The notes: generated by a model from the letters alone, not told the origin. A DNA stretch of 64,000 nt from Phaeobacter piscinae (GCF_002407245.1 NZ_CP010681.1:3038001-3102000); one strand, 5' to 3'; shown: positions 50,101 to 60,846, counted from the stretch's first letter. A program made the numbers and translations.

Positions 50101-51006
50101 TCAGTTCCCGTCTTTGAAATCGAGACCCATCTCGGAATAACGTTCAGACTCTTCCAGCCAGTTCGGGCGCACCTTCACCTGCAGGAAGAGATGTACCTTA
50201 CGGTCGAGAAACTCTTCCAGCTCAGCGCGGGCTGCCTGGCTCACGGCCTTGATGGTTTCACCGCGCTTGCCGAGCACGATGCCCTTGTGACCGTCACGCA
50301 TAACGTAAATCAGCTGATCGATTTTGGCGGACCCATCCTTACGCTCTTCCCAGTTCTCGGTTTCTACGGTCAGCTGGTAGGGCAGTTCCTGATGCAGCCG
50401 CAGGGTCAGTTTCTCACGGGTCATTTCAGCCGCGATCATCCGCATCGGCAGGTCGGCAATCTGATCCTCAGGATAAAGCCACGGCCCCTCCGGCAATTGC
50501 TCTGCCAGCCAGCCGCGCAAGTGCTCGACCCCATGCCCCTTTTCCGCGGAAATCATAAAGGTATCCGCAAAGGCATAGCGCTCATTCAGTTCCTTGGTCA
50601 GCCCTAGCAGGACTTCGGATTGAACGCGGTCGATCTTGTTAATCGCAAGAGCAATCTTGCGCCCTTCGCCGATATTCTCAAGACCTTCCAGAATACGCTC
50701 GACACCTTCGGTGATCCCCCTGTGCGCCTCGACCATCAGCACCACCACATCGGCATCCGCAGCACCGCCCCAGGCGGCTGCGACCATCGCACGGTCAAGC
50801 CGACGACGCGGCTGGAACAGGCCAGGCGTATCGACAAACACGATTTGGCTCTCGCCTTCCATCGCAACGCCGCGGATGCGGGCGCGAGTGGTCTGCACCT
50901 TATGGGTCACAATCGACACCTTGGCCCCAACCATGCGGTTGAGAAGCGTGGATTTGCCTGCGTTGGGTTCACCAATCAGGGCAACAAAGCCGGCGCGTGT
51001 GGTCAT
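50101..51006 (-). CDS. era: GTPase Era
   Basis: Era binds 16S rRNA 3' end and couples ribosome assembly to growth. The 301-residue protein has G1 [11 protein letters not shown] (about residues 10-20), G3 DTPGL, G4 NKID, G5 SAEKG and a C-terminal KH domain ([20 protein letters not shown]). It overlaps rnc by 4 bases. rnc-era pairs are common in bacteria. Confidence 0.96.
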   Translation of the reverse strand: MTTRAGFVALIGEPNAGKSTLLNRMVGAKVSIVTHKVQTTRARIRGVAMEGESQIVFVDTPGLFQPRRRLDRAMVAAAWGGAADADVVVLMVEAHRGITEGVERILEGLENIGEGRKIALAINKIDRVQSEVLLGLTKELNERYAFADTFMISAEKGHGVEHLRGWLAEQLPEGPWLYPEDQIADLPMRMIAAEMTREKLTLRLHQELPYQLTVETENWEERKDGSAKIDQLIYVMRDGHKGIVLGKRGETIKAVSQAARAELEEFLDRKVHLFLQVKVRPNWLEESERYSEMGLDFKDGN

Positions 51007-51689
51007 TTTTCTTGCTCCAATCGTGCCAACAGTAATTTGGCAGCGGCCTGTTCGGCCTGACGTTTCGATCCAGCAGTTGCGCGGCCTTCGGTGCCATCCT
51101 GCAACTGCACGGAAATTGTAAATTCCGGCTGATGATCCGGGCCTTTCCGCTCCACCAGCACATAGGCCGGGGGCTGTTCCCCCCGCGCCTGAGCAAATTC
51201 CTGCAAGGTGGTCTTGGGGTCGCGGGCATCCGCCTCAACCCGGCCGATGCGATTGCCCCAGAGCCGCAGGATCAACTCCTGTGCCGCCTCAAACCCGCCA
51301 TCCTTATAGACGGCGGCAATCACCGCCTCCATCGCGTCGCCCAGAAGCGCCAGTTTGCGCCGCCCACCGGACATGGTCTCGGAGCGGCCCAATTTCAGCA
51401 CCGCCCCCAGATCGATATCACGGGCCACATCCGCGCAGGTTTCCTTGCGCACCAGAGCATTGAACCGCGGGGCAAGCTGCCCCTCTGTCGCGGCCTTATC
51501 CGTGTCCAGAAGCGCCGTGGCCATCACCAGCCCCAGCACCCGGTCGCCCAGAAACTCCAGCCGCTGATTGTCCTGACGGTTGGGAGACGACACCGAGGCG
51601 TGCGTCAGCGCCCGCACCAGAAGTGCCGGCTGGGAGAAACTATAGCCGATCCGCGTCTCAAACGCGCGCATATCCTTGGAGAGTTTCAC
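51003..51689 (-). CDS. rnc: ribonuclease III
   Basis: RNase III cuts double-stranded RNA, including rRNA precursors. The 228-residue protein carries the signature [15 protein letters not shown] (catalytic Glu/Asp), the second acidic cluster [16 protein letters not shown] and a C-terminal dsRNA-binding domain ([32 protein letters not shown]). The gene overlaps lepB by 4 bases and era by 4 bases. The hairpin at 17747-17776 is a natural candidate substrate. Confidence 0.97.
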   Translation of the reverse strand: MKLSKDMRAFETRIGYSFSQPALLVRALTHASVSSPNRQDNQRLEFLGDRVLGLVMATALLDTDKAATEGQLAPRFNALVRKETCADVARDIDLGAVLKLGRSETMSGGRRKLALLGDAMEAVIAAVYKDGGFEAAQELILRLWGNRIGRVEADARDPKTTLQEFAQARGEQPPAYVLVERKGPDHQPEFTISVQLQDGTEGRATAGSKRQAEQAAAKLLLARLEQEK

Positions 51690-52522
51690 TCGATCCCCTT
51701 AAAGAAGCGATCCCCGCGCCAGGTCCAGAAGAACAGCATCGACCGGCCAGCCGAGGAAAACATGATACGATCCGCGCGACCAATGAGGTTTTCATAAGGC
51801 ACATAGCCGACGCCCCCTGCCGATTGCGGCAAACGGCTGTCGGAGGAATTGTCGCGGTTGTCCCCCATGAAGAAATAATGACCTTCGGGGACCTGATAGA
51901 CCCCGGTGTGATCCATCCCCTGATTGCCAATATTGAGCACAACATGCTGGCTGCCGCCCGGCAACGTTTCGATCTGGCGGGATTTTTTACACATCGCGCC
52001 TTCACCCACCGGTGCATTCTCGCACAGCGGGTAGGACCCGGCGGGCCCCTGTGGCGCCATCAGCTCCTCGAACTCGCCCGCGTCCTGCAGCGCAACAGCA
52101 GCGCCGTTGATATGCAGCACCCCGTTTTTGACCTGAACCTTATCGCCCGGCAGACCGATCAGCCGCTTGATGAAGTCGTTCTGGTTGACCGGGTGGCGGA
52201 AGACTACAACATCACCGCGTTCGGGATCACCGGCCCAAATCCGTGAGTTATCCCCATCAAGGAAGCCACATATATCACTGCTGTCGATATCGATGCCGAC
52301 GCTGGGGAATTTCAGGCTCGGACAGGAGGCGGAGGAATAGCCATAGGCCATCTTGTTTACGAACAGAAAGTCGCCGATCAGCAGCGTTTCCTTCATTGAG
52401 CCGGAGGGAATCCAGAACGGCTGAAAGAACAGCGTGCGGAACACACCTGCAATCAGCAGGGCGTAGACGATGGTCTTGACCGTCTCAAGGATCGAACTTC
52501 CGACTGTTGCTTTGGCCGTCAT
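51686..52522 (-). CDS. lepB: signal peptidase I
   Basis: Signal peptidase I cleaves signal peptides on the periplasmic side of the inner membrane. I take ATG 52522 ([17 protein letters not shown]) because GGAGAG lies 4-6 bases upstream; nine codons further upstream are unlikely to be used. The 278-residue protein has one N-terminal membrane helix, the Ser in [19 protein letters not shown], the catalytic Lys in [13 protein letters not shown], and the late [11 protein letters not shown] box. Confidence 0.96.
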   Translation of the reverse strand: MTAKATVGSSILETVKTIVYALLIAGVFRTLFFQPFWIPSGSMKETLLIGDFLFVNKMAYGYSSASCPSLKFPSVGIDIDSSDICGFLDGDNSRIWAGDPERGDVVVFRHPVNQNDFIKRLIGLPGDKVQVKNGVLHINGAAVALQDAGEFEELMAPQGPAGSYPLCENAPVGEGAMCKKSRQIETLPGGSQHVVLNIGNQGMDHTGVYQVPEGHYFFMGDNRDNSSDSRLPQSAGGVGYVPYENLIGRADRIMFSSAGRSMLFFWTWRGDRFFKGIE

Positions 52523-52585
52523 CAGGCTCTCCGGTCTAACTGTAAACATGGGTCCGGCGCTACATGCGGGGCCGATCCGGGTAAG

Positions 52586-53017
52586 TCAAGCATCGCCCGG
52601 CGTCGCAAGCGGATCACGAGCAATGGGACGCGCCTCAATCACCACAAAGGCCTGTGCCCAGGGGTGGTCGTCGGTCAATGTCACATGAATGATGGCTTCG
52701 TGCTCCGGTGGCGTCATCCTGGCCAGCCGATCGGCGGCCCAACCGGTGACATGCATAACAGGCTGGCCTGTGCGCAAGTTGGAAACCGCCATATCTTTCC
52801 AGGCGATCCCCATGCGCAGACCAGTACCAAGCGCCTTGGAACAGGCCTCCTTTGCAGCCCAGCGTTTGGCATAGGTGCCCGCGACATCCATCCGCCGCTC
52901 GGCCTTGCGCTGTTCGGTATTTGTGAAAACACGGTTTTTGAACCGGTCGCCAAACCGGTCCAAAGTGCGCTGAATACGCTCAATATTTGCCAGGTCAGTG
53001 CCTACACCCAAGATCAT
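52586..53017 (-). CDS. acpS: holo-[acyl-carrier-protein] synthase
   Basis: AcpS transfers phosphopantetheine from CoA to acyl carrier protein. ATG 53017 ([16 protein letters not shown]) gives 143 residues; the 14 upstream codons do not fit the family. Motifs are [12 protein letters not shown] (metal Asp), [14 protein letters not shown] and [18 protein letters not shown]. It lies between pdxJ and lepB, the common arrangement in proteobacteria. The tail is somewhat longer than in enterobacterial AcpS. Confidence 0.94.
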   Translation of the reverse strand: MILGVGTDLANIERIQRTLDRFGDRFKNRVFTNTEQRKAERRMDVAGTYAKRWAAKEACSKALGTGLRMGIAWKDMAVSNLRTGQPVMHVTGWAADRLARMTPPEHEAIIHVTLTDDHPWAQAFVVIEARPIARDPLATPGDA

Positions 53018-53076
53018 GCCCCGATCAAAGGCGATCTGACTGACACTGGCAAGGGCCATGGTGGCCTGAGGAGGTG

Positions 53077-53838
53077 CTAACCTCGCGCCTCGTCCATCAG
53101 GCGGCGCATTTCGGCAATGGCTGGGGTCAACCCTCTGAAGATCGACTCGCCAATAAGGAAATGACCGATGTTCAATTCACACACCTCGGGGAAAGCGGCG
53201 ATAGGCTGTACACAATCATATGTCAGGCCGTGTCCGGCGTGGACCTCCAGCCCCAGTGAATGCGCAAAGCTCGACATCTCGCGCAGGGCGGCCAACTCGG
53301 CGTCGCGTTTGGCAAAATCGCCCTCCGCGTGGGCATCGCAATAGGCCCCGGTGTGCAGCTCAATGACCTCGGCCCCGATGCGGTGGGCGGCCTCAATCTG
53401 GCGCTGATCCGCAGCGATAAAAATTGACACCCGGCACCCGGCCTCCCGTAGCGGCGCAATGTAGTGGGCCAGCTTATTCTCCTCGCGGGCCACTTCCAGC
53501 CCCCCCTCGGTGGTGCGCTCTTCGCGTTTTTCCGGCACGATGCACACCGCATGGGGTTTATGTCGCAGAGCGATTTTCTGCATCTCTTCCGTTGCCGCCA
53601 TTTCAAAGTTCAATGGCACGCTCAGGGCGTCCATCAGCCCGTCGATATCGGCATCGGTGATGTGGCGACGATCCTCTCGCAGATGCGCCGTGATCCCGTC
53701 AGCGCCGGCCTCCTCGGCCAGTTTGGCCGCCCGTACCGGATCCGGCGCCAAGCCGCCGCGCGCGTTGCGCACGGTGGCCACGTGGTCGATATTCACACCA
53801 AGCCGCAGCCTGGCAGTTTGCAAGGACGTCTGTGCCAT
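53077..53838 (-). CDS. pdxJ: pyridoxine 5'-phosphate synthase
   Basis: PdxJ condenses 3-amino-2-oxopropyl phosphate with deoxyxylulose 5-phosphate to give pyridoxine 5'-phosphate. The 253-residue TIM-barrel protein shows [35 protein letters not shown] and a late [14 protein letters not shown] and [11 protein letters not shown]. The N-terminal ten residues may be excess; MRLGVNID-like starts are typical. It is 59 bases before acpS. Confidence 0.96.
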   Translation of the reverse strand: MAQTSLQTARLRLGVNIDHVATVRNARGGLAPDPVRAAKLAEEAGADGITAHLREDRRHITDADIDGLMDALSVPLNFEMAATEEMQKIALRHKPHAVCIVPEKREERTTEGGLEVAREENKLAHYIAPLREAGCRVSIFIAADQRQIEAAHRIGAEVIELHTGAYCDAHAEGDFAKRDAELAALREMSSFAHSLGLEVHAGHGLTYDCVQPIAAFPEVCELNIGHFLIGESIFRGLTPAIAEMRRLMDEARG

Positions 53839-53937
53839 GGGTTCAATTTCCTACTAGAGTGCCTTTCGCCTGAGACTAGGCGCTGCGGAGGCAAGGGCAA
53901 GCCCGGAAACCACCAAATTGTGCCTTGGCGTGACGGC

Positions 53938-54591
53938 TCAGCTGCCACTGTCGCTTTCAGCGTCCACAGAGGCGCGTTTCTTGATAATATCGAACTTCGC
54001 CTTGATCTTGGCACGGCGGCGCTGCTGGTAGGCCCGGATCACCGGCACGCTGAGCACATAGCAAACCGTTGCCGTAATGATGCCCGGAATAACGCCACCG
54101 ACAAGATAGGGGTAAAACACCTCGTGGTAGAACAGGGTCAGGCCCTGCCAATCCGCCGGGCGATCGGTGACCAGCGCTATAAGATTGTCAAACAGATCAT
54201 CACCGGCCGCCAGGAATTTCCCGACCAGTGATTTGTCCACGTCGGCATCGAATTCGGTTCCCAGAATCCAATGTCCGGTCTGCAGCGAGGCAACGCCAAT
54301 CGGCACATATGTCAACGGATTGCCAAAGAATGTTCCGCTGAGCGCCGCCAGGATATTGCCGTTCATCAGCCGTGCGATGATTGCAGCCACAACGAAGTGC
54401 ATGCCGTAGAACGGGGTAAATGTGGTGAAGACGCCAGCCCAAACGCCGCGGGCAATCCGCTCCGGCGAATCGGGCAGACGGCGGACACGGTGCTTCACGT
54501 AGTGAAACGCGCGCCCCCAGCCGCCACGTGGCCACAGAAAATCGGCAACCGCGCGCAGAGGCGGACGTCTATCACGGCGCCTGAATACCAA
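53938..54591 (-). CDS. DUF2062-family membrane protein
   Basis: The 217-residue protein matches DUF2062, small inner-membrane proteins of unknown role. It shows SPERIARGVWAGVFTTFTPF, MHFVVAAIIARLMNGNILAAL and FFGNPLTYVPIG, with three or four membrane segments and a basic C-terminal tail ending in acidic Ser/Asp residues. It lies between rsh and pdxJ on the same strand. I see no feature that reveals a function. Confidence 0.85.
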   Translation of the reverse strand: MVFRRRDRRPPLRAVADFLWPRGGWGRAFHYVKHRVRRLPDSPERIARGVWAGVFTTFTPFYGMHFVVAAIIARLMNGNILAALSGTFFGNPLTYVPIGVASLQTGHWILGTEFDADVDKSLVGKFLAAGDDLFDNLIALVTDRPADWQGLTLFYHEVFYPYLVGGVIPGIITATVCYVLSVPVIRAYQQRRRAKIKAKFDIIKKRASVDAESDSGS

Positions 54592-54624
54592 AGATACGCG
54601 TCCTTCCCAAATCCTACTGAACGG

Positions 54625-56757
54625 CTACCCGAGCTTTGGGCGGCTTTCCGGCAAATCGCGGAACCGAGCAACGGCAGCGACATCGCTCTCGGCTTCCAGC
54701 ATCAACATCAGCGAATGCAGCTGCTCCACATCCCGCAGCTCGACATTAATCATCAGCCGGTAAAAGTCTGGTTTCCGATCGACAAATTCAAGGTCTGAGA
54801 TATTGGCCTTTTTCTCACCGATCAATGTGCAAATGCGTCCCAGCACACCGGCGTCGTTGCCGATGGTCAGCTCCAGCGTCACACCATAGACCGCCGGGTG
54901 GGTTCCGCTATGCCAATGCAGGTCGACCCAGCGTTCGGGCTGGTCCTCCACCTCTCCCAACGCGTCACAATCTGCGGCATGCACCACAACGCCACGCCCC
55001 CGGTAGGTGATCCCAATGATCCGCTCGCCCGGCAAGGGCTGGCAACAGGGCGCACGCTCAAAGCTCTGCCCCGGCTCAAGACCAATCACTGCCCGGCGAG
55101 GAGGCACTTCATCACTGTCGTCTGCGGCCAGCTCCGGGTAGACGGCCTGAACCACATCATGAGCCGTGAGAACGGCTGCCCCGAGACGGGCCAGCAACTC
55201 ATCCACCGTACTGACACGGAGAGCGCGCGCCGCTGTTTCCAGCGCCTTATCCGTGGCCTTGCGGCCGACATGTTCAAAGGCGGAGCGCGCCAGCTCATGG
55301 CCCAGTTTCACAAACCTGGCCCGGTCCGCTTCACGCAGGGCGCGGCGGATCGCGGTACGCGCCTTGCCGGTGGTCGCAATGTCCAGCCAACTCACCTGCG
55401 GGGTCTGCCCCTCAGCAGTGATGATCTCAACCGACTGGCCATTGCGCAAACGGGTCCAGAGCGGCACGCGGATTGCATCCACCTTGGCCCCCACGCAGGC
55501 ATGCCCGATGCGGGTGTGGATTGCATAGGCATAATCAATCGGCGTCGCCCCTTTGGGCAGTTTGATCACATCCCCCTTGGGTGTGAAGCAGAACACCTGA
55601 TCCGAATACATCTCCAGCTTGACCGCTTCGAGGAACTCATCGTGATCCTCCTCCGCGTCGAACTGTTCCGTGAGGGACGCAATCCATTTTGCGGGATCAA
55701 CGGCAAAGGGATTCTCGGACCGCACACCATCGCGATAGGACCAATGTGCCGCTACACCGGTTTCGGCCACATCATGCATCTGGCGGGTGCGGATCTGCAC
55801 CTCGACCCGCTTGCCATCACGCCCGGAAACGGTCGCGTGGATTGACCGATACCCGTTGGATTTTGGCTGGCTGATATAGTCTTTGAAACGGCCAGGGACC
55901 GCCCGCCAGCGCTGATGGATGGCTCCCAGCGCGCGGTAGCAGTCTTCCTCGCTCGCCGTGATGATGCGGAACCCGTAGATATCAGAGAGCCGCGAAAAAC
56001 CCTGATCTTTTTCCTGCATCTTGCGCCAGATGGAATAGGGCTTTTTTGCGCGGCCAAATACTTCGGCTTCAATCCCGGTCTTTTCAAGCTCCGCCCGCAT
56101 GTCGCCGGTGATGCGGTGGATCACGTCACCTGTTTCGCGCTGCAACGTGACGAAGCGGCGGATAATCGATTGGCGCCCTTCAGGATTGAGCACACGAAAG
56201 GCCAGATCTTCCAGCTCCTCGCGCATCCATTGCATCCCCATGCGGCCAGCCAGCGGCGCATAGATGTCCATGGTCTCGCGCGCCTTTTGGGCCTGTTTGT
56301 CCGGGCGCATCGCCTTGATGGTCCGCATATTGTGCAGACGGTCCGCGAGCTTGACGAGAATGACTCGCAGGTCTTTCGACATCGCCATAAACAGCTTGCG
56401 GAAATTCTCGGCCTGTTTGGTCTCGCGGCTGGACAGCTGCAGGTTTGTCAGCTTGGTCACACCATCAACCAGCATTGCCACCTCATCCCCGAACCGCGTG
56501 GAGATTTCGTCGTAGGAGGCTTTGGTATCTTCGATGGTGTCGTGCAGCAGGGCGGTGATGATGGTGGCATCATCCAGCCGCTGTTCGGTCAGGATGGCCG
56601 CGACTGCTACGGGATGGGTGAAATAGGGTTCGCCCGAATGGCGAAACTGCCCATCGTGCATCTGCTCACCGAACGCATATGCATCGGCGATCCTGTCCGC
56701 ATTGGTCCGGGGATTGTAGTTGCGGACCAGAGCAATCAGGTCTTCTGGTGAAATCAT
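54625..56757 (-). CDS. bifunctional (p)ppGpp synthetase/hydrolase (Rsh)
   Basis: The single long RelA/SpoT homologue of alphaproteobacteria, 710 residues. The HD hydrolase domain (HPVAVAAILTEQRLDD, LLHDTIEDT) is intact, and the synthetase domain shows FSRLSDIYGFRIIT and QPKSNGYRSIHATV. TGS (VFCFTPKGDVIKLPKGATP) and ACT (a C-terminal half ending RDLPESRPKLG) domains follow. It both makes and destroys (p)ppGpp. It is preceded immediately by rpoZ, as in many proteobacteria, so the alarmone enzyme and the omega subunit of RNA polymerase are co-expressed. Confidence 0.96.
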   Translation of the reverse strand: MISPEDLIALVRNYNPRTNADRIADAYAFGEQMHDGQFRHSGEPYFTHPVAVAAILTEQRLDDATIITALLHDTIEDTKASYDEISTRFGDEVAMLVDGVTKLTNLQLSSRETKQAENFRKLFMAMSKDLRVILVKLADRLHNMRTIKAMRPDKQAQKARETMDIYAPLAGRMGMQWMREELEDLAFRVLNPEGRQSIIRRFVTLQRETGDVIHRITGDMRAELEKTGIEAEVFGRAKKPYSIWRKMQEKDQGFSRLSDIYGFRIITASEEDCYRALGAIHQRWRAVPGRFKDYISQPKSNGYRSIHATVSGRDGKRVEVQIRTRQMHDVAETGVAAHWSYRDGVRSENPFAVDPAKWIASLTEQFDAEEDHDEFLEAVKLEMYSDQVFCFTPKGDVIKLPKGATPIDYAYAIHTRIGHACVGAKVDAIRVPLWTRLRNGQSVEIITAEGQTPQVSWLDIATTGKARTAIRRALREADRARFVKLGHELARSAFEHVGRKATDKALETAARALRVSTVDELLARLGAAVLTAHDVVQAVYPELAADDSDEVPPRRAVIGLEPGQSFERAPCCQPLPGERIIGITYRGRGVVVHAADCDALGEVEDQPERWVDLHWHSGTHPAVYGVTLELTIGNDAGVLGRICTLIGEKKANISDLEFVDRKPDFYRLMINVELRDVEQLHSLMLMLEAESDVAAVARFRDLPESRPKLG

Positions 56758-56797
56758 TTCCGGTCCGCAGCCTCAGCTCACTATGTCTTGCGACGTC

Positions 56798-57151
56798 TCA
56801 GCCCTGCCCTTGCGCCTCCATCAGCGCACGCAGCAGTTTCTCTTCCGACATGTCATCGGTGGCGGGTTTGTCATTCTCCGCACCCATCAGCAGGGCCATG
56901 GAATCATCTTCCGGCTCATCCACTTCGATCTGGGTCTGATTGCTTTCGATCAGACGCTCGCGCAGAGAGTCGGCGCTCTGGGTTTCGTCAGCGATTTCAC
57001 GCAGGGATACGACAGGGTTTTTGTCGTTGTCCCGTTCAACCGTCAGCGCGGCGCCAGCCGAAATCTCACGCGCGCGGTGCGCGGCGAGCATCACCAGCTC
57101 AAAGCGGTTGGGAACCTTGTCTACGCAGTCTTCAACCGTCACGCGGGCCAT
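56798..57151 (-). CDS. rpoZ: DNA-directed RNA polymerase subunit omega
   Basis: Omega helps assemble RNA polymerase and forms part of a ppGpp-binding site in E. coli. The 117-residue protein has the family start [23 protein letters not shown] and [12 protein letters not shown], plus an acidic tail longer than in E. coli, as typical for this group. It lies 40 bases before rsh. Confidence 0.96.
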   Translation of the reverse strand: MARVTVEDCVDKVPNRFELVMLAAHRAREISAGAALTVERDNDKNPVVSLREIADETQSADSLRERLIESNQTQIEVDEPEDDSMALLMGAENDKPATDDMSEEKLLRALMEAQGQG

Positions 57152-57243
57152 AGGCGACTCTCCAAATCAAAATAAGTCCAGAAGGGTGACTTCTAAAACC
57201 AAAGCTTTCTCTTGACAAGCGCCGAATGGGGCGCATTGGCGGC

Positions 57244-57813
57244 TCAGACCGGGGAAATCTCACTCAAATCCGACATTGGCAGCGCAGCGCAGAGCTCACG
57301 GACCGTCTGACCGAGAATCGGGTGCCGCCAATCCGGTGCGATATCCCGCAACGGGACGAGAACAAAGCCGCGATCCTGAAGCCGTGGGTGCGGTATCAGC
57401 ATCTGACCCGGCGCCTCCTGCATTTGCTGATCAAGCGGCAGATCTTTCCAACGTTCGAAGGTGGCCACATCGGGACAGATCAGATCATCATAGGCGATCA
57501 GGTCCAGATCCAGCGTCCGCATCCCCCAGCGCTGCACACGGCGGCGGGCAAAGTCAGCCTCAACCTGATGCAACAGATCCAGTAAGGCACGCGGCGACAG
57601 ATTTGTGCGTATGGCAATCGCCGCGTTCACATAGTCAGGGCCGGACCCGGCCGGAAAACAAGGCGTACGATAGAACCGCGACACCGCCGTCAGCCGGATG
57701 TCTGATTCGGACAACTGCTCAACAGCCCCTATGAGGGTATGGACCACCGACTGCTCGCCGATAGGCAGGTTCCCCCCCATGGCAATAAGCGCCTCTGACC
57801 GGATTTCGGTCAT
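57244..57813 (-). CDS. folK: 2-amino-4-hydroxy-6-hydroxymethyldihydropteridine pyrophosphokinase
   Basis: HPPK transfers pyrophosphate from ATP to hydroxymethyl-dihydropterin in folate synthesis. The 189-residue protein has MGGNLPIGEQSVVHTL-type start, FYRTPCFPAGSGPDYVNAAIAI and the signature RWGMRTLDLDLIAYDDL followed by IPHPRLQDRGFVLVPL. It is divergent from the NYN gene. It is 92 bases upstream of rpoZ on the same strand. Confidence 0.95.
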   Translation of the reverse strand: MTEIRSEALIAMGGNLPIGEQSVVHTLIGAVEQLSESDIRLTAVSRFYRTPCFPAGSGPDYVNAAIAIRTNLSPRALLDLLHQVEADFARRRVQRWGMRTLDLDLIAYDDLICPDVATFERWKDLPLDQQMQEAPGQMLIPHPRLQDRGFVLVPLRDIAPDWRHPILGQTVRELCAALPMSDLSEISPV

Positions 57814-57952
57814 TTTTGCCCTCGTTTCTTAATCCCGACACACTTGCGGCAAATGTCAAATAACCTACATTAAGTCCACCCGTTTTAGCGTATTTCAGCA
57901 TTCACTCACGGAACCTCACTGCTGGGACGGACCTACCGGAAGGACATATTTG

Positions 57953-58522
57953 ATGTTTTACAAGGACGAACGGCTTGCGCTGTTCATCGATGGCTCGAAC
58001 CTTTATGCCGCCGCAAAGGCGCTGGGGTTTGACATCGATTACAAGTTGCTCAGGCAGGAATTTATGCGCCGGGGCAAACTTCTGCGCGCCTTTTACTACA
58101 CAGCCCTGCTGGAAAATGATGAGTACTCTCCCATCCGGCCTTTGGTGGACTGGCTGCATTACAACGGCTTCACCATGGTGACCAAACCGGCCAAGGAATA
58201 CACCGACAGCATGGGCCGCCGAAAGGTGAAGGGAAATATGGATATCGAACTGACGGTCGATGCCATGGAACTGGCTCCGCGCGTCGATCATATCGTGCTG
58301 TTTTCCGGTGACGGCGATTTCCGCCCTCTGATCGCCAGTTTGCAGCGGCAGGGCGTACGGGTATCTGTGGTCTCCACCATTCGCAGCCAGCCACCGATGA
58401 TCTCGGACGAGTTGCGCCGCCAGGCCGACAATTTCATCGAATTGGAAGAGTTGAAGGACGTGATTGGTCGCCCCCCCCGCGAACAAAGCGATCCGCGTTC
58501 AGTGTCGGCCGCAAGCGGCTGA
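57953..58522 (+). CDS. NYN-domain (LabA/DUF88-like) protein
   Basis: The 189-residue protein has the PIN-like NYN nuclease fold. It shows LFIDGSNLYAAAKALG (first acidic residue), GNMDIELTVDAMELAP (second acidic pair) and VLFSGDGDFRPLIASLQRQG (third). The acidic residues expected for metal-dependent RNA cleavage are all present. LabA-like proteins are proposed ribonucleases; the target is unknown. I take ATG after a TTG codon, with AAGGA 8-11 bases upstream. A terminator follows. Confidence 0.85.
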   Translation: MFYKDERLALFIDGSNLYAAAKALGFDIDYKLLRQEFMRRGKLLRAFYYTALLENDEYSPIRPLVDWLHYNGFTMVTKPAKEYTDSMGRRKVKGNMDIELTVDAMELAPRVDHIVLFSGDGDFRPLIASLQRQGVRVSVVSTIRSQPPMISDELRRQADNFIELEELKDVIGRPPREQSDPRSVSAASG

Positions 58523-58565
58523 TACCAATCTGGTGCCGATGACGCGCTTCGAATATGGCAGACAT

Positions 58566-58603
58566 AGCCCGCAGCAGTGCTCCCCACTGGCTGCGGGCTT
58601 TTG
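58566..58603 (+). terminator. terminator after the NYN gene
   Basis: A 10-bp stem AGCCCGCAGC / GCTGCGGGCT with an inner AGTG/CACT extension, then TTTTGTTT. It lies 43 bases beyond the stop. Confidence 0.88.
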
Positions 58604-58707
58604 TTTGCGCAGCGCGCGCGATTTGACGCATCAGCAGCACAAGTCCGCTGTGCAGCACTGGACCTTGCCGACAGAAAGTCCTAGCTCTGGGCCGTAAGGA
58701 GACCGCG

Positions 58708-59658
58708 ATGACCAAGCCACCCCTGACGCTATATCTAGCCGCACCACGCGGTTTCTGTGCCGGTGTCGACCGGGCCATCAAAATCGTTGAAATGGCGCTC
58801 GAGAAATGGGGGGCGCCGGTCTATGTGCGCCATGAGATCGTCCACAATAAGTATGTGGTCGATGGGCTGCGGGATAAGGGCGCCGTTTTTGTCGAGGAAC
58901 TGGACGAATGCCCCGATGACCGCCCGGTGATCTTTTCCGCCCATGGTGTGCCGAAGTCTATTCCAGCAGAAGCTGATCGACGCCAGATGATCTATGTCGA
59001 TGCGACATGCCCGCTGGTCTCAAAGGTCCACATCGAGGCCCAGCGTCATGCTGAAAACGGCCTTCAGATGATCATGATTGGTCACAAGGGCCATCCGGAG
59101 ACCATCGGCACCATGGGGCAGCTGCCCGATGGAGAAGTGCTGCTTGTCGAAACGCCGGATGATGTGGCCACCGTGGCGGTACGTGACCCCGACAATCTGG
59201 CCTATGTCACCCAAACGACCCTGTCAGTAGATGACACCAAGGATATTGTCGCAGCGCTGCAGGCACGCTTCCCCAATATCGTCGGGCCGCACAAGGAAGA
59301 TATCTGCTACGCCACCACCAACCGTCAGGAAGCGGTCAAGGAAGTCGCCCCCAAGGCAGACGCCCTGCTGGTGGTCGGCGCGCCGAATTCGTCGAACTCC
59401 CGCCGTCTTGTCGAAGTCGGCGCAAAGGCTGGCTGCCAATATGCACAGCTGGTGCAGCGCGCCGAAAACATCGACTGGCGCGCACTTGAAGGGATTTCCT
59501 CGGTGGCCATCACTGCCGGAGCCTCAGCCCCTGAATTGCTGGTGAATGAGGTGATCGACGCCTTCAAAGAGCGGTTCGAGGTCACCGTTGAGTTGGTCGA
59601 AACCGCAATTGAGCGGGTCGAGTTCAAGGTTCCCCGAGTTCTGCGCGAACCCGCCTGA
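58708..59658 (+). CDS. ispH: 4-hydroxy-3-methylbut-2-enyl diphosphate reductase
   Basis: IspH makes IPP and DMAPP in the last step of the MEP isoprenoid pathway, using a [4Fe-4S] cluster. The 316-residue protein has the three conserved cysteines in [22 protein letters not shown] and [14 protein letters not shown], plus the EE/TQTTLS and SSNSRRLVE motifs. AAGGAG precedes the ATG. A terminator-like dyad follows before the LysE gene. Confidence 0.97.
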   Translation: MTKPPLTLYLAAPRGFCAGVDRAIKIVEMALEKWGAPVYVRHEIVHNKYVVDGLRDKGAVFVEELDECPDDRPVIFSAHGVPKSIPAEADRRQMIYVDATCPLVSKVHIEAQRHAENGLQMIMIGHKGHPETIGTMGQLPDGEVLLVETPDDVATVAVRDPDNLAYVTQTTLSVDDTKDIVAALQARFPNIVGPHKEDICYATTNRQEAVKEVAPKADALLVVGAPNSSNSRRLVEVGAKAGCQYAQLVQRAENIDWRALEGISSVAITAGASAPELLVNEVIDAFKERFEVTVELVETAIERVEFKVPRVLREPA

Positions 59659-59674
59659 CGCAATCGCAATTTGC

Positions 59675-59709
59675 CCCTGCAGCCCCTTTACCTGTCTGCA
59701 GGGTTTCTT
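59675..59709 (+). terminator. ispH terminator
   Basis: CCCTGCAG (59675-59682) and CTGCAGGG (59696-59703) form an 8-bp perfect stem with a 13-base loop, followed by TTTCTTT. It is about 17 bases after the stop. Confidence 0.75.
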
Positions 59710-59779
59710 TGCCTTGCAACTGATCAATAGCCGATTACCCTTGGCCAGAGCTATATTGTCTGCCCAAGGAGTTGGTCGA

Positions 59780-60397
59780 TTGATTTCACTGCAATTTCTG
59801 ATCACCGCATTTGTCGTTGTCCTCGCACCTGGAACAGGGGTGCTCTACACGCTGGCGCTTGGCCTTGGTCAGGGACGGCGCGCCGCAATCTGGGCCGCAA
59901 TTGGCTGCACCTTTGGCATCCTGCCCCATCTTGCGGCCGCCACATTAGGTTTGGCTGCGGTTCTGCACACATCGGCACTGTTGTTCCAAGCCGTGAAGAT
60001 TGCGGGCGTTCTCTATCTTCTCTATCTCGCGTGGCAGATGCTGAAGGCGGATGGTGCCCTGTCGCTGTCCAATGCGCCCACGGCGCGAGACCGGGGCGTG
60101 AAAATTGCCAAGCGCGGAGCAATGATCAACATTCTCAACCCGAAGCTCTCGGTGTTTTTTCTGGCTCTTCTTCCCCCCTTCCTCTCGGGCACGCCTGAGA
60201 CCGCAACGCAGGAAATGGTGATCCTTGGACTGATCTTCATGGCGATGACCTTTGCGGTGTTTGTTCTCTATGGCCTGTTCGCAGCCCAAGCCCGCAACCT
60301 GATCCTGGGATCCGACATCGTGGTGAAATGGCTCAACCGCAGCTTTGCCGGTCTGTTTGCCGCTTTGGCAGCAAGACTTGCGATGGAGCGCGCATGA
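59780..60397 (+). CDS. LysE/RhtB-family exporter
   Basis: A 205-residue inner-membrane protein of the LysE superfamily that exports amino acids. It has ITAFVVVLAPGTGVLYTLALGLGQGRRAA with the PGP-like GTG segment, six helices and NPKLSVFFLALLPPFLS. I take a TTG start at 59780 (after initiation MISLQFLITAF), because AAGGAG lies 8 bases upstream; longer frames overlap the ispH 3' region. It overlaps the DUF3429 gene by 4 bases. Confidence 0.85.
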   Translation: MISLQFLITAFVVVLAPGTGVLYTLALGLGQGRRAAIWAAIGCTFGILPHLAAATLGLAAVLHTSALLFQAVKIAGVLYLLYLAWQMLKADGALSLSNAPTARDRGVKIAKRGAMINILNPKLSVFFLALLPPFLSGTPETATQEMVILGLIFMAMTFAVFVLYGLFAAQARNLILGSDIVVKWLNRSFAGLFAALAARLAMERA

Positions 60398-60846
60398 GCC
60401 GGATCCCTCCCGCACCGCTGATCTTGGGTCTCGCCGGGGTGATACCTTTTGTATGGGGTGCGCTGACGACGCAGTCCCCGTCCCTACAGGCCTGGGGGGC
60501 CAGTCATCTTGGCCCGCGGTTTGTCGGCCCCTATGTGCAGCTGTTCTACGGCTCCGTAATCCTCAGCTTCATGTCCGGTGTGCTGTGGGGATTTGCGACC
60601 AAGACATCGGGAATGCGGGCGACAACGGGCTATGCGCTGTCGGTGCTGCCCGCACTCTGGGCCTTCTTTATGACAGGCGGTGGTCCAACCAGTGCGGGCA
60701 TCAACCTGATCTACGGCTTCGCCGGGCTGCTGCTGCTGGACTATGCTTTTTCCGTCTGGCGCCTGACGCCATCATGGTGGATGCAACTGCGACTGCTGCT
60801 CACATCTATCGTGATCGCCAGCTTGGCCATAGGCGTGTACCTATGA
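60394..60846 (+). CDS. DUF3429-family membrane protein
   Basis: A 150-residue integral membrane protein from ATG 60394 (MSRIPPAPLILGLAG) with five hydrophobic segments and the DUF3429 features IPFVWGAL, GSVILSFMSGVLWGFA and VLPALWAFF. The function is unknown. It is embedded in an overlapping series: its start overlaps the LysE stop and its stop overlaps the methyltransferase start (ATGA each time), implying coupled translation. Confidence 0.8.
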   Translation: MSRIPPAPLILGLAGVIPFVWGALTTQSPSLQAWGASHLGPRFVGPYVQLFYGSVILSFMSGVLWGFATKTSGMRATTGYALSVLPALWAFFMTGGGPTSAGINLIYGFAGLLLLDYAFSVWRLTPSWWMQLRLLLTSIVIASLAIGVYL